From Rotaria socialis (taxonomy: Eukaryota; Rotifera; Eurotatoria; Philodinida; Philodinidae): DNA of 64,000 bases. A program made the translations under genes and the position numbers. The stretch covers positions 45,906-109,905 of the forward strand of contig CAJNYU010003825.1 in NCBI GenBank assembly GCA_905331475.1, read 5' to 3'. The notes beneath the pieces were generated by a model, which saw only the letters and a list, made by a program, of their open reading frames with translations, had not been told where the DNA came from and did not search any database. Below, piece by piece: positions 50,045 to 61,411 of the stretch (position 1 is its first letter; the number at the start of each line of letters is the position of its first letter).

Positions 50045-50752
50045 ATGGATACTGAAAATCCAAATCATTTGATTATTTGGCTTGATAAACATATCGAAGA
50101 CCCCGAATGGTGTCAGCAAATGAAAAAAGCATTTTCGACTCAAACTGATCCAAAAAATCCAATACCAGTGAAACTATCGGGCAACGATAATGATTCACTA
50201 TTCAATATAGCAAGTCATATGCCAGTGCATTTCGAAGGTGTTCGGTTTTTACTGGCAGCGCACAAAAATATTGAAAGCTGTTTACAATGTTTTGAGCAGA
50301 ACCAGGATAAACGTATATTTTTTATCACATCGGGATCGCTGGGAAGAGAGGCTGTGCCAATAATTTTAGAACGGTTTCTGCACATGTTCACCGATCTAGT
50401 TACTGGCAAATCATACATATCTATTTATGTGTTTTGTCACCATATTCAATATCATCTGGAATGGGCACTTGACTACCGTGATTACATTCAGATATTTAAC
50501 TTCGATGCAGATTTATTAGTTCGTATGATGCGTGATATTGGTGATTATTATTATAACGAAAGTAGGCGACTATTAGATACAACTCTTCCAAATAAGCCAG
50601 CAGCTTACAATCGTCTTATTTGGGCACGCACACTGTATGAACGATATGGTGAATTGGAAAGGAAGTCAATGCATACTGAACTTGGTGAAATCAATAAACT
50701 TCTAGAACAGGTTGAAGAAGAATTAAGATTGTCCCCCGATGTTGATAGCTAA
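50045..50752 (+). CDS. IIWLD-family protein, copy A
   Basis: Single exon, 235 aa. Opens with HLIIWLDKHIEDPEWC, then FLLAAHKNIESC, a buried strand FFITSGSLGREAVP, the segment IYVFCHHIQYHLEWALDY, IQIFNF, and a long helix (DADLLVRMMRDIGDYY). The C-terminus is helical and acidic. The alternation of strands ending in WLD, FFITSG, IYVFC and IF suggests an alpha/beta TIR-like or flavodoxin-like fold. From memory, this resembles an N-terminal domain found in very many bdelloid proteins, often ahead of TPR or ADP-ribosyltransferase domains; here it stands alone. It is the most divergent of the five copies in the window and its reading frame is intact. Function unknown. Confidence 0.75.
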   Translation: MDTENPNHLIIWLDKHIEDPEWCQQMKKAFSTQTDPKNPIPVKLSGNDNDSLFNIASHMPVHFEGVRFLLAAHKNIESCLQCFEQNQDKRIFFITSGSLGREAVPIILERFLHMFTDLVTGKSYISIYVFCHHIQYHLEWALDYRDYIQIFNFDADLLVRMMRDIGDYYYNESRRLLDTTLPNKPAAYNRLIWARTLYERYGELERKSMHTELGEINKLLEQVEEELRLSPDVDS

Positions 50753-51112
50753 TAGACAAACATAACTTATAATGAATCTTAGTAACCACGATTCTTGAAG
50801 ACTCGTTTTGAAGATATCGCGTAATAATTTTCTCTTCATTTAAAAAAAATTAGTTCTACTAATATGAAACATGATATTTAAACGATTACAAGCGTTTTTT
50901 CATTGAATGAATTTAAAGCGCAAATGATCGAACAATGAAACAAAAAAAACTTTATCTGCTATGTCGACGAACCAAATAAACCGTTGCAAAAGATACTCAC
51001 AATTAGCAAAGTTGGAAACAAATACCAACGACTCAGATAAAAATGGACTTCATTTCAATAAAATAATCCCAAAAAATGGCCCATTATTAAATAAATTCAG
51101 AAATCACACACA

Positions 51113-51645
51113 AAGTTAAAATGCGTCGCATGTGTCGTGATTTGCGACATATTATCTACAGCGATGACACAACATATTTTGTACGACACATGCGACACAT
51201 TCTGAAAACGTTTTTTTAAACCCACTAGTTAGTACATTTTTATCAAAAGGATCATGATAATTTTTTCGATTATGGTCTATTGAACAGTTTCATCTCTGAA
51301 AACTCAAACAGGTCAGATCTTGAGATCTGTCCGGTTTTACCAGACCATTTTCGGGTAGTCCCACCTCGATCAATGATCAAGACAGGCATTCTCTCGACTA
51401 ATTAATAATCGAGAAACGAGAAATAATCTGAAAAATATTTGAATGAAAATACATAACTTTCGTATGTTCAATCGAGTTCTCTATATAGAGCCTTGTGCGC
51501 AAAAGAAACGGGTGAATCAATAATCGTCACACAAAACGAAACAAACTTATCAGCGACACTTTCTGTTGCGTCATATTTTCGACACTGAACCTGCGACACT
51601 ATTACTCGCAACACATAAATGCTACACATTTTAATTTAGAGTGCA
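51113..51645. mobile_element. Inverted-repeat element rich in GCGACAC motifs
   Basis: The left end AGTTAAAATGCGTCGCAT is matched by the complement of the right end, AATTAAAATGTGTAGCAT. Both ends continue with TGTGTCG/TGTGTTG-like sequence. Inside, TGCGACA/TGTCGCA motifs recur in both orientations near 51130-51210 and 51555-51615. No coding capacity and no clear target duplication. Probably a degraded non-autonomous element. Confidence 0.4.
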
Positions 51646-52719
51646 CTCGTGTCGGTATTTTTTAGATTCATATAATAAACTTGAATCATTTTGTAATCGA
51701 GAATCATGCAGTGGACGAAGAATACTTTTATGATTTACTTTCAAAATAAATGTTCCTTCTCATCTGAAGAAGAACATTTATGAAAATTTATCGTCGAAAA
51801 TAAGTGATTTCTTGAGTAGAATAACAGTGACACTTCTCTATAATATTTAATGAGAGAATAAACAAAATATGTAAGGGTACATAAAAAATGAATGGATTAT
51901 ACAAGAACTCACACCAATATCTCATTCCGTCTCAATGGTGAATATGTAACAAAGATTTATGAATCTAGCTATCACTTGAAATTATTTCTGTCAACAAAAT
52001 CGTTGCTAAATAAAACTTCCGAAACCAATCTCTATCGTTCCTTTGTTTGTCTACGGTAAATAAATGGAAAAATTAGTTTCCATATAATAAAAAATATATG
52101 CAATCCAAACATATCCATGCACATGACTGTCAAATATAACGGTGAAATCTACGAGTTTTGCATAATTACTCAACAGTTAACTTAGTTTAATTCAAAAGAA
52201 AAAACTACAAACTGAGTTCATCCTGATAAACGTTTTATGTCTCTATTGCATTTGGTTTGTTACTATGCATTGCCTTCTTCCTATTTTAAATGTTTGTAAT
52301 TTTACCGTTCGTCAATACGTCACTTTCTATAAAAAAAAATCATCATGAAAACACTTTTACCATGCTTATTTTTCTTCCTACCTTCAACGAGTTACTACCG
52401 AGTCGTTTTTTTTTATTGCTCGCGACTTTTAACCGACGTTTCACTTCTTTTATGACTTTTCAAAGCAAATGCATAGAACGAAAATCGAATTTTTTTATTA
52501 ATATACCGATTAGCTTGAATAACTATCGATCAAAAATAGACACTACATCATAAATACAGTAAAATCTCTCTTGAGTCAACACCATGGGGACCATCCAAAA
52601 TGTGTTCATTATAGGGAGGTATTGTACTGGCTGACCTTACACATGTAGAAAAAACATTTTTCAGGTTCTTGACTAATGAATACGCATTTTATTATTATAA
52701 CTGAAGTAAGTATGTCATA

Positions 52720-53813
52720 GATGTCATAATACCGTTACACTGGGTATCGTGATTTCCAAGTCATAATACCCATAGAATTCTTTTTGGGGTATTACCCTTA
52801 GAATATCCATTTTTATATAACTATGTTTTAAAGTTGAGGAATTCGAGTTGTTTCGGGGTATTACCCCAAGGGTATCCACTTCGATACCGTAGCATATAAC
52901 TATATGTTTAAAGTTAGGGAATTCGGAGCAGCTGCGTAATTCCACATCAAACAAGAACGAGATTTTCGAAGAATCCATTGATGGCTGTGAGCCTGCTACA
53001 AGCATACCTGCGTTTGCTATAACAATTCCTGAGGTTTCTAGCAGCATGCCCAAGGTTGCTAGAAGCATTCCTGTGTTTGCTGTAAGAAATTGAGCGCTCC
53101 GAGATGTATAGGTTAATTTGTGGGAAAGTTGGTTTGAATACCTGTAACAAGACGAGGCACAGTTGCAGTAACCTGCATGAAGTATCTAGCAACTCAGGTA
53201 TGTGTTCCGGTACCTGTGGTGTGTCTTGAAGGACTCCACTCGTACTGGTAGCGGCGTCAGGCAAAAGTGTCGGAAGTCGAGAAATAATCTTAGCAACCTG
53301 ATACATGCATTTAGCAATTTCACGCATTCTTTTAGAACCCTAAGACATTCATGTAGTAGCGTCGAGCTTGTTTCTACCAGCGACAGCCTTCCCTCTACCA
53401 ATGTTACGCATTGTGAGGAATCCAGGAAAGGCTCCTAGGAATCATAATTTATGCCATACATTTCAGCCTAAGTAATACGCATGTCTAAATTCAAATTATT
53501 TTAAAAACAATTCAGATCAAATGATATTATTTGCATTTTCCTATAGCAATATCTGTGCCTTAAGTTTTTCCGAAGTGTTGCTGTGCAGTACATGAATCAA
53601 TTATATTAAAATTCGAGTTGTTTTTTGTGTATTTCTTCGAGGATATCCAAGTTGTTACGCTTTAGGGTAATATCCCAAAACAACTCAAATTCCCAAACTT
53701 TAAAACATATAGTTATATAAAAGCGAATACCCTAAGGGTAATACACCGAATGTTTATCAAGTATGTTTAGCTGGAAAAAACGTCGCTACACCGTGTAACG
53801 GGATTATGACATC
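52720..53813. mobile_element. DNA transposon-like element with long terminal inverted repeats
   Basis: The outer ends are GATGTCATAATACCGTTACAC (left) and, on the complement of the right, GATGTCATAATCCCGTTACAC. Inverted similarity continues for roughly 200 bp per side, including GGGTATTACCCTTAGAATATCC, TATATAACTATATGTTTTAAAG and CTCGAATT/GAATTCGAGTTGTTT blocks. The middle (about 52930-53450) is distinctly richer in G+C and has short frames in several phases, none recognisable as a transposase. Size 1,094 bp. Superfamily not assigned; no convincing target duplication was seen. Confidence 0.65.
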
Positions 53814-55296
53814 ACTCTCAAGCATATCCATAAACTTGATACATCAAGTTTATGATATCAAATCAAACTGATCGTACGACTATTCTAAGGTTATATATCA
53901 AATGATGATACTGTAACTTGAAGATAGAGGTTGATCGAATTGATGAAATCCAAGTGTTTCGTATAAAAACTACAGCATTAATTTAGCTTTAATAAAACAA
54001 CCCGAACCTGTTTCAACTGAATAAAAATGGCATGCTTCTACTATAGCTGTCTTGTTATTACGTCTTGACGTTGGCGTTCTTCCGTATTTTGAATGCGTGA
54101 ATTTATTGAGTTTGCACTACGCCACATTCTAAAAAGAAAAGAAAAAGAATCATCATCAAAACACCTTTAACATGCTTATTTTTCTTCCTAGCTGCAACGA
54201 GTTACTACCGAGTTGGTTTTTTTTTATTGCATGTGAATTTACTCGACGTTTTGCTTCTTTTATAAAGTTCCAAAGTAAGCATATATTAACATAATCGAAA
54301 TATTTTCATTAACCCCCATTGTTGTTTCTATTAATGGAAATGTGACCATTAACTTGAACAACTTTCATTAACAATCGACACGACGTCATAAATACTTCTA
54401 GTAACATTAGTATCCTCAAATACAAAACACTTCGCTAGTTTTAATAGTATCTTCTGAAAATATCGCATCATTTAGAGTACTTCAATCGATTGTTGTACTT
54501 TCAAAGTTACTTCAAGTAGAACAGTAAATAAGTGCTCAGATTCAATACATTTTACTTTGCAAATAATACTCAATTTTTGTTTGTTTTCTGATTACAATTC
54601 TCATGTATATGGATTCTTCTGATTCATCATCAAGCATTATCGTTAGCTAGCTTAATCAATACATGTTTTCGGCTAATGTAAATAAATAAACGTTTCATAG
54701 TTACTGTTACGGAACAAGTAGATTCAGAAAACAGTAATACCAACACCTTCCTTCATAAAAATATTGATACTCTAGTTCTATGAAGAATAAATTAAGCAAT
54801 AAGCATTAATTTCATTTCGTAGAATTTAAGAACATTTTGCTACTTAAGTGAGTGACTTCTTCTCATCGAGAACAATGTAAAGAAAATAAAAAGTCTTTTT
54901 TGCTATATCTTGTTTAATGACAAAAATATATTGCTCGTAAAATCATTAAATACTCATCGTTGCAAAACAAAAACATGTTAATTTTATTCCGTATATTGTA
55001 AAATTCACCTAGATGAGACGGCAGATTGCTGCAATGATTGTATCAAGTACATGATGTTTCAATTTCATATTGACTCGCTACTACTACATCTAAGTAAGGA
55101 TTGTTACAAAATCAGTCGTTGTAAAATCACACTTTGAATCGACTAACATGCGCCGGAAATCATATCGTATCCACTGAACTTGTGATAAAGGAATTGATTG
55201 AAAATTAAGGTGATGATGCGGCATTGTGTAGGAAATCGAATTTTGAAGAAAATTTCTAATATAATCTATAAATGTGAATATTTATTCTAGATAAAA

Positions 55297-55965
55297 ATGA
55301 CCAATGATGCTACTGTACCAACTGAAGAAGAGCCAAACAATTTAATTATTTGGCTCGATGAACATATTGGAGATCTCGAATGGTGTCAACAATTGAAAAG
55401 AGCATTTTCCACTCAGCCAGATCCGAAAAATCCAATACCAGTGGGACTATCGGACCTGGAGTTTGTAGAGATACTCGTTTCAGAAGGTCATATGCCAGTG
55501 CATTTCGAAGGTGTTCGGTTTTTATTGGCTGCATTTAAAGATATTGACAGTTGTTTTCACTGTTTTTATCAGAACCGGCATAAGCGTATATTTTTTATCA
55601 CATCTGGCAAACTGGGAAAACAGGCAGTGCCAGAAATTTTAGACAGATTTAAAGACACCTTTACCGATCCAGCGACTGAAAAACCATACATGTTTATTTA
55701 TGTGTTTTGCCAAAATATTGAATATCAAGTCGAATGGGCACTTGAGTACCGTAATTATATTCAAATATTCAATTTTGAGGCAGATTTATTAGCTCGTATG
55801 ATGCGTGATATGGGCGATTACTTTCTTACAGAAAGTAAACGTCTATTAGATGAAAGTCCTCCAAATAATCCAGCAGCTCAGCATCGTTTGACTTGGGCAA
55901 ATGAATTGTTTCAACGCTATAGTAAAATGGAAAAANTTCGGGTTGTTTTATTAAAGCTAAATTAA
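55297..55965 (+). CDS. IIWLD-family protein, copy B, cut at an N
   Basis: The frame is intact and close to copy D for about 213 residues (LIIWLDEHIGDLEWC, FFITSGKLGKQAVP, IYVFCQNIEYQVEWALEY, FEADLLARMMRDMGDYF). It then meets a single undetermined base at 55936 and ends nine codons later in unrelated sequence. The expected C-terminal helix, present in copies A, D and E, is missing. The last 119 nt before the N are identical to copy E, whereas the bases after the N are an inverted copy of 53.8-54.0 kb. Truncation by an assembly join is therefore likelier than biological truncation. An acceptor-like TTTATTCTAG lies 6 nt before the ATG. Confidence 0.7.
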   Translation: MTNDATVPTEEEPNNLIIWLDEHIGDLEWCQQLKRAFSTQPDPKNPIPVGLSDLEFVEILVSEGHMPVHFEGVRFLLAAFKDIDSCFHCFYQNRHKRIFFITSGKLGKQAVPEILDRFKDTFTDPATEKPYMFIYVFCQNIEYQVEWALEYRNYIQIFNFEADLLARMMRDMGDYFLTESKRLLDESPPNNPAAQHRLTWANELFQRYSKMEKXRVVLLKLN

Positions 55966-56113
55966 TGCTGTAGTTTTTATACGAAACACTTGGATTTCAT
56001 CAATTCGATCAACCTCTATCTTCAAGTTACAGTATCATCATTTGATATATAACCTTAGACTAGTCGTACGAACAGTTTGATTTGATATCATAAACTTGAT
56101 AGTTATGTTTATG
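55937..56113. repeat. Inverted copy of 53815-54008
   Basis: Starting at the base after the N, about 180 bp match the reverse complement of 53815-54008 with only a few differences (for example GTAGTTTTTATACGAAACAC in both). Homology stops at the edge of the long-TIR element on the other arm, so this copy lacks that element. Confidence 0.75.
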
Positions 56114-57541
56114 GATATGCTTGAACTTCATTTGCAGTGAGATTTATAGATCAACTAAGTTTCAATCACCATCCATCATAGTGACACAAATATAATATTC
56201 ATGCTGATTCTCAGGTAACGTGTAACAACAGATCAAACGACTATAATAATTTTAAATGAAGAATATTTAAAATTGAATCTATAAATATATGTTATCGTTT
56301 TATCATCGAGAGAGAAAAGGATGAGTAGTTGTTGTTGCTGAATGTTGAATAACTTTTACAAAAAAAACTGGAAAGTGTGCAAAAGCTCAACGTTCAATCC
56401 ATACTGGCTTCCGAGAGAGTTGAAATTGATTTTTAGAGTACTCAGCTTTTCAAAGCCAGTGCTGAAGTCTTGAACGAAAAATATTTTTCTCTGTTTCTAT
56501 TACCGAATGTAGAATATTTGAAAGATTTTTTCAGATAATAAACTTGTATCATGTACTATGAGAGTTGTCCATCTGAGCCTCAATAGCCACTATGCTTCCA
56601 GTGTGACTTGTCTTTTAGTACATTTCTATTGTTATGACGAAAATAGATATAAACTGCATTTTTCATTCATCCTTTTAGACGTTTATCAATACGAGGATAC
56701 GTTCTCAAGAATGTTTGTTTTTCAGGGCGATGATAGAATGTGTTTCAAGTGAAAGGATTACAATATGGTGTTTTAAAAAATCAGCAAATTATTTTCTATC
56801 GTACTCATATAGAAGCACAATTGTTGTTATATGAAGCTACCCCTCTTCATTCGAATTCGTTCGAACAATTTATGAATGTATAGCTGTAGAATAGGCATAA
56901 ATCTTTCAGATGAAATATCTTATGATCAGCAGTGTCACATATCCAACAAATCGAGCATGCCAGAGATGCCACGGGAGATGCGGGATACACCAGAACCGCC
57001 ATCTCTCGCACATCTCCACAGAGAGATGCCGCATCTCTGGCATCTCCATCTCCAGCATCTCCCGATGCGGTCTAGGCTAGAAATCGAAAAATATTTTTTC
57101 ATCGGGACATGCTGCAGATGGAGATGCCAGAGATGCGGCGTCTCTCTGTGGAGATGCGCGAGAGGTGCGGCGTCTCACGCAGAGACGCGGCATCTCTCTA
57201 AGGAGACGCATCTCCACATGAGGTCTGGGCTAGAAATCGAAAAATATTTTTCAGCGGGAGATGCTGGAGATGGAGATGCCAGAGATGCGGTGTCTCTGCG
57301 TGAGACGCAGAATGCGCTCAAAGAATTTTACATACACTGAGTATTTCATTGGGTTAGTTATAGTGTTGTATGTCGGCGTCTCCCGTGGCATCTCCAGCAT
57401 GCCCGATATTTCGGATATGTGACACCTCTCCTTATGATACTGAGAATCGATTATACTGATGTGAAAACTATTCGCGTTGACTTCATTCAAGAAAAAAAAA
57501 ACTCGAAAGTCGCCGTCCGTTAAACTTAATGCAGTAGATAG
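55966..57541. other. Duplicated spacer downstream of copy C
   Basis: This stretch is similar, in the same orientation, to 59630-60560 and 63100-63740 (shared ATAATAATTTTAAATGAA, GAATCTATAAATAT, and the TCGAGC/AGTAGTTGTTGTTGC region). It forms the spacer of a roughly 3-kb tandem unit. It is interrupted by the MITE at 56927-57430. No gene. Confidence 0.6.
56927..57430. mobile_element. 504-bp hAT-like MITE full of GAGATGC motifs, 8-bp target duplication
   Basis: The octamer CTTATGAT flanks both sides (56919-56926 and 57431-57438). The terminal inverted repeats are about 50 bp: CAGCAGTGTCACATATCC on the left and GAGAGGTGTCACATATCC on the complement of the right, both continuing into GCATGC and GAGATGCCACGGGAGA. 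The interior is GC-rich and built of GAGATGC/GCATCTC and GAGACGC/GCGTCTC motifs in both orientations, with a 30-bp block (AGAAATCGAAAAATATTTTT) present twice. The corresponding sites in the paralogous spacers near 60465 and 63565 are empty, so the insertion happened after, or on only one branch of, the duplications. No coding capacity. Confidence 0.85.
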
Positions 57542-58273
57542 TTAGCAGCTATCGTCATCAGACGACGATCTTGATTCATTTTCAACTTGTTCTAGGAGTC
57601 GATTAATTTCATCACGTTCAGTTTTCATTGATATTTTCTCCAGTTGGCTATAGCGGTGAAACAATTCATGTGCCCAAGTGAGACGATGGTAAGCTATTGG
57701 GTTATTTGAAACAGCTGCATCTAATAGACGTTCACTTTCCGTCAAAAAACAATCAGCAATATCACATCATACGAGCCAATAATTCTGCCTCAAAATTGAA
57801 CATTTGAATATAATCACAGTAGTCTAATGCCCATTCACGATTATATTTAATATTGAGACAAAACAAATAAATAAACATGTATGGCTCTTTAGTAACTGAA
57901 TCGGTAAATGTGTCTTTAAATCTGTCTAAAATTTCTGGCGCAGCTTTTTCTCCCATGAACCCAGATGTCATAAAAAAAAGATACGTCTATGCCAGTTCGC
58001 ATAAAAACAGTGAATACAGCTTTCAATAGCTGTGAATGCTAACAATAAAAACCGAACACCTTCGAAATCCACTGCCATATGACCTTCTGAAACGAGCATC
58101 TTTACAAACTCCTGGTCCGATAGTTTCACTGGTATTGGATTTTTCGGATCAGGCTGAGTCGAAAATGCTCCTTTCAATTGTTGACACCATTCGAGATTTC
58201 CGATATGTTTATCGAGCCAAATAATTAAATTGTTGGACTGTTCTTCAGTTGGTACAGTAGCATCATTGGTCAC
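57542..58273 (-). pseudogene. IIWLD-family copy C, broken
   Basis: Aligned by eye with intact copy D, this copy has three lesions. The start codon context AAAAATGACC is AAAAGTGACC here, so the ATG is lost. A one-base gain in an A-run near 57975 shifts the frame after HRRIFF. A two-base loss near 57768 shifts it again after LLARMM and exposes stops. The remaining pieces are still clearly family sequence (LIIWLDKHIGNLEWC; ITSGFMGEKAAPEIL; HRLTWAHELFHRY) through to the C-terminal SSSDDDSC. If the base calls are right it cannot make the full protein. Confidence 0.8.
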
Positions 58274-60712
58274 TTTTATCTAGAATAAATATTCTTAATT
58301 ACGAATTATATTTAAGTTCAATTATTAATTTCACTTAGTAGACAACGCAATGTGATCATATTCATATACAATTATGTTTCTATCAAAAGTTCAATAGATA
58401 CAACACGCTCTTACGCATATGTCAGTCGACTCCAAGTATTATTTTACTATAGAGTTCATTTGCTTCTCAGGGCAATCATTCCGACCGTCGGAACGAGTAT
58501 CTTAAAAGGTCTGAAACTGCTAAAAAACGGTATAATAAGGAATAATTCGCGATCAGTTTCATATACATAATATCTAGCAGTATCTCCTAGAACTATTATA
58601 CTATCAAAACAGTATGAAAGTGATAAATCATACACCCTATGCTTTTATCTGAATAAGTGGTCGCTCAATTTAGGTGAATGCCAGAATAGCCACTACACCC
58701 TTACTTATTTTTGCAACAGTGAATATTTCTTATTGATTTGATGAAAAATATATTTGTTCATGGACGTGAAAGTAACGGATAGGAATCGTATTACTTTTTA
58801 AAGTGTTACCAATGAAAATAAGTCATTGGTCTGTGTGTCTCAGTATTCTTAAATTCGTCTTAATAGAATGAAAGTATCAATATTTTTATCAAATGGGAGT
58901 GTTATTAATAATTTTTCTGAGTCTACTTGTTCCCTAATAGTCGCTACCAACTGTTTGTTTATGTCCAATAAGCCAATATATGAATTGATTAAACCAGATA
59001 ACGATAACGCTCGGTGATGGGCCAGGAGCAGCCACGCGGGATACGACATTTCATCTAAAAACGAATGCAATATGACTATTGATTCTTAAGAACGATGAAT
59101 TGAATTCGAAGGCTAATTTAGCATTCTTCTTCGAGTAACTTCGTAATTGCAAAAAATCGATTAAAGTACTGCTAACATTGCGGTGTTCTTCAAAAATATT
59201 AAAAACTTTGTAATGTTTTTTTATTTGAAGATACTAATTGTGCTGGAAATATTTATGATGTACTGTCTATTGCTAATCGAGCGTTGTTCAAGTTAATCGT
59301 CATATTAATGAGAACAATGATGAAGGTTGATCAAAGTATTTCGTTTATAGTAATAAATACTTACGTCGCTAGATCATAAAAGAAGCGAAACGTCGGTTAA
59401 AAGTTATGAGCAATGAAAAAAAAACAATTCTGTAATACAGTGTCTGTAATAACTCGTTGAAGATAAGACAAAAAATAAGCATGTTAGGTGTTTCTGTCGA
59501 GATTATTTTTATTTTCTCTATAAAATGTGACTGATTGACGAATTTTACATGTGCAGGCATTTCAAAATACAAAAGACTGCAACGAATAGTAAGAAGGCAT
59601 ATACAGTAGAGGCACATGGCGTTTATTAAGATGAAACCTGTTCGTTTTGTTTTTAATAAAACAGTCAATCTTTTAGTATTTCCAACAAAACATTTTGATT
59701 TCACTTATGTGATCAATATTTTTCTGCAAGTTACAATGTCATCATTTGATATATGAGCTTCAAAAAGTTGTACGAACAATTTGACTTGAATGAATAGAGT
59801 TCATTGGCATTTGTATGGATATGGTTGAAATTTATTTAGTCTTCACTATGAATGATATACTACGAAAAGATTCGCGCTTATTCTCAAATTCTGTAAAACA
59901 TGTGATGAGTCAACGATAATAATTTTAAATAAACAATATTTAAAAATGAATCTATAAATATCTGTTATATGCTCATGAACTAGGGAGAAAAGTACAAGTA
60001 TCTATTGTTGGTTATCGTCGAGCATTCGTTTTATATTAGAAACGCGTAAACTTTCAAAAGTAAGACGTTCAGCCTTTACTACATTAGGAAAGGAATATGC
60101 TCTCCTCTTTTCGTTTTACTGTATATAGAATAGTTGAACGACTTTATTTCAAATAAAGCCTGAATAATGTTATATGAAACCCGTTCATCTAAGCGCTAAT
60201 AGCCACCATGCTTCCAGTCCGAACTGTCTTTCAGTAAATAAAATGACTGTAACCAGATAAATAGATGTTGCGTTGTTTCATTCGAATTTTGTTCATTATT
60301 GATGGTTTTCTCTAATTTGTCTAGTTTCTCAGAAAATGAAATTCAATGGATCCTCTTCTTCATCAATTGACTTACATTGCGCAATAGAAATATTATTTCC
60401 ATTCTTGCCATAGAATTTATGAATGCCTAGCTGAACTATGACTAGAAATATTTCCAACGAAATATCTTCTTAAACTACCAATCAACTAGAATGACATGAG
60501 AGTTGTACGCTTTCACTTCTTCCAACAACAAAACACCTTTTGCTCCTTTAAATTTCATGCGTCACATTGTTTAAAGGAATAGAAAATAGAGACAATCAAA
60601 TACAAATTGGTATACTTCGCAGGCGAAGCATCTCTACAGGGAGTATAGTTATTAAGATTCATGATAAGTTATGTTTGCCAATCATTCATCATCATTGCAG
60701 GGTAGTTTTTAT
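58274..60712. other. Duplicated upstream and spacer sequence between copies C and D
   Basis: 58274-59620 is the 5' flank of copy C. 59370-59790 matches 53815-54290 in inverted orientation, that is, the 5' flank of copy B. 59630-60560 is the spacer repeated at 55.9-56.9 kb and 63.1-63.7 kb. No independent gene was found. Confidence 0.6.
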
Positions 60713-61411
60713 TTATTTTTCCCACTTTTTAAGAAGTTCATTGGTTTCGTCAAGTTCAGCCTTTATTAATACCATTCCCATTCGATTATATCGTTCATAA
60801 AGTTCTTTTGCCCAAGTGAGACGATGGTATGCTGCTGGATTATTCGGAGCGGATTCCGTTAACAGCCGTTTACTTTCCCTGAGAAAATAATCACCAATAT
60901 CGCGTATCATACGAGCCAATAATTCTGCCTCAAAATTGAACATTTGAATATAATCACAGTAGTCTAATGCCCATTCACAATTATATTTGATATTGAGACA
61001 AAACACATAAATAAACCTGTATGGTTCTTTAGTAACTGGATCGGTAAAGGTGTCTTTAAATCTGTCTAAAATTATTGGCACAGCCTTTTCTCCCATGGAC
61101 CCAGATGTGATAAAAAATATACGTTTGTGCGGGTTCGCATAAAAACAGTGAATACAACTGTCAATATCTTTAAATGCTGCCAATAAAAACCGAACACCTT
61201 CGAAATCCACTGGCATATGACCTTCTGAAACGAGTATCTCTACAAACTCCTGGTCCGATAGTTTCACTGGTATTGGATTTTTCGGATCAGGCTGAGTCGA
61301 AAATGCTCTTTTCAACTGTTGACACCAGTTGGAATCTCCGATATGTTCATCGAGCCAAATAATTAAATTGTTGGGCTCTTCTTCAGTTGGTACAGTAGCA
61401 TCATTGGTCAT
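60713..61411 (-). CDS. IIWLD-family protein, copy D
   Basis: Intact single-exon frame of 232 aa with every family block: LIIWLDEHIGDSNWC, FLLAAFKDIDSC, FFITSGSMGEKAVP, IYVFCLNIKYNCEWALDY, IQMFNFEAELLARMIRDIGDYF and the C-terminal helical region HRLTWAKELYERY. It is very close to pseudogene C in sequence (long runs identical around the FNFEAELLARM block), and lies about 3.17 kb from it in the same orientation, as expected for a tandem duplicate. The acceptor-like TTTATTCTAG lies 6 nt before the ATG, as in copy B. It ends slightly earlier than copies A and E, without the acidic Ser/Asp tail. Function unknown. Confidence 0.78.
   Translation of the reverse strand: MTNDATVPTEEEPNNLIIWLDEHIGDSNWCQQLKRAFSTQPDPKNPIPVKLSDQEFVEILVSEGHMPVDFEGVRFLLAAFKDIDSCIHCFYANPHKRIFFITSGSMGEKAVPIILDRFKDTFTDPVTKEPYRFIYVFCLNIKYNCEWALDYCDYIQMFNFEAELLARMIRDIGDYFLRESKRLLTESAPNNPAAYHRLTWAKELYERYNRMGMVLIKAELDETNELLKKWEK

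Larger units (their letters stand above)
50753..55296. other. Gene-free, transposon-rich stretch between family copies A and B
   Basis: It contains an inverted-repeat element (51113-51645), the long-TIR element (52720-53813) and a repeat shared with the flanks of other family copies (52315-52450, 54145-54290, complement at 59370-59520). The right part from 53815 matches the region upstream of copy C in inverted orientation. No other gene. Confidence 0.55.

Noticed and set aside
52724..53438. Overlapping 70-126-codon frames inside the long-TIR element
   Set aside because: They occur in several frames on both strands, match no transposase and reflect the GC-richer core rather than a gene.
56876..57340. 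154-codon frame inside the GAGATGC-rich MITE
   Set aside because: It is an artefact of stop-poor repeated motifs; the translation is repetitive and the element has defined non-coding termini.
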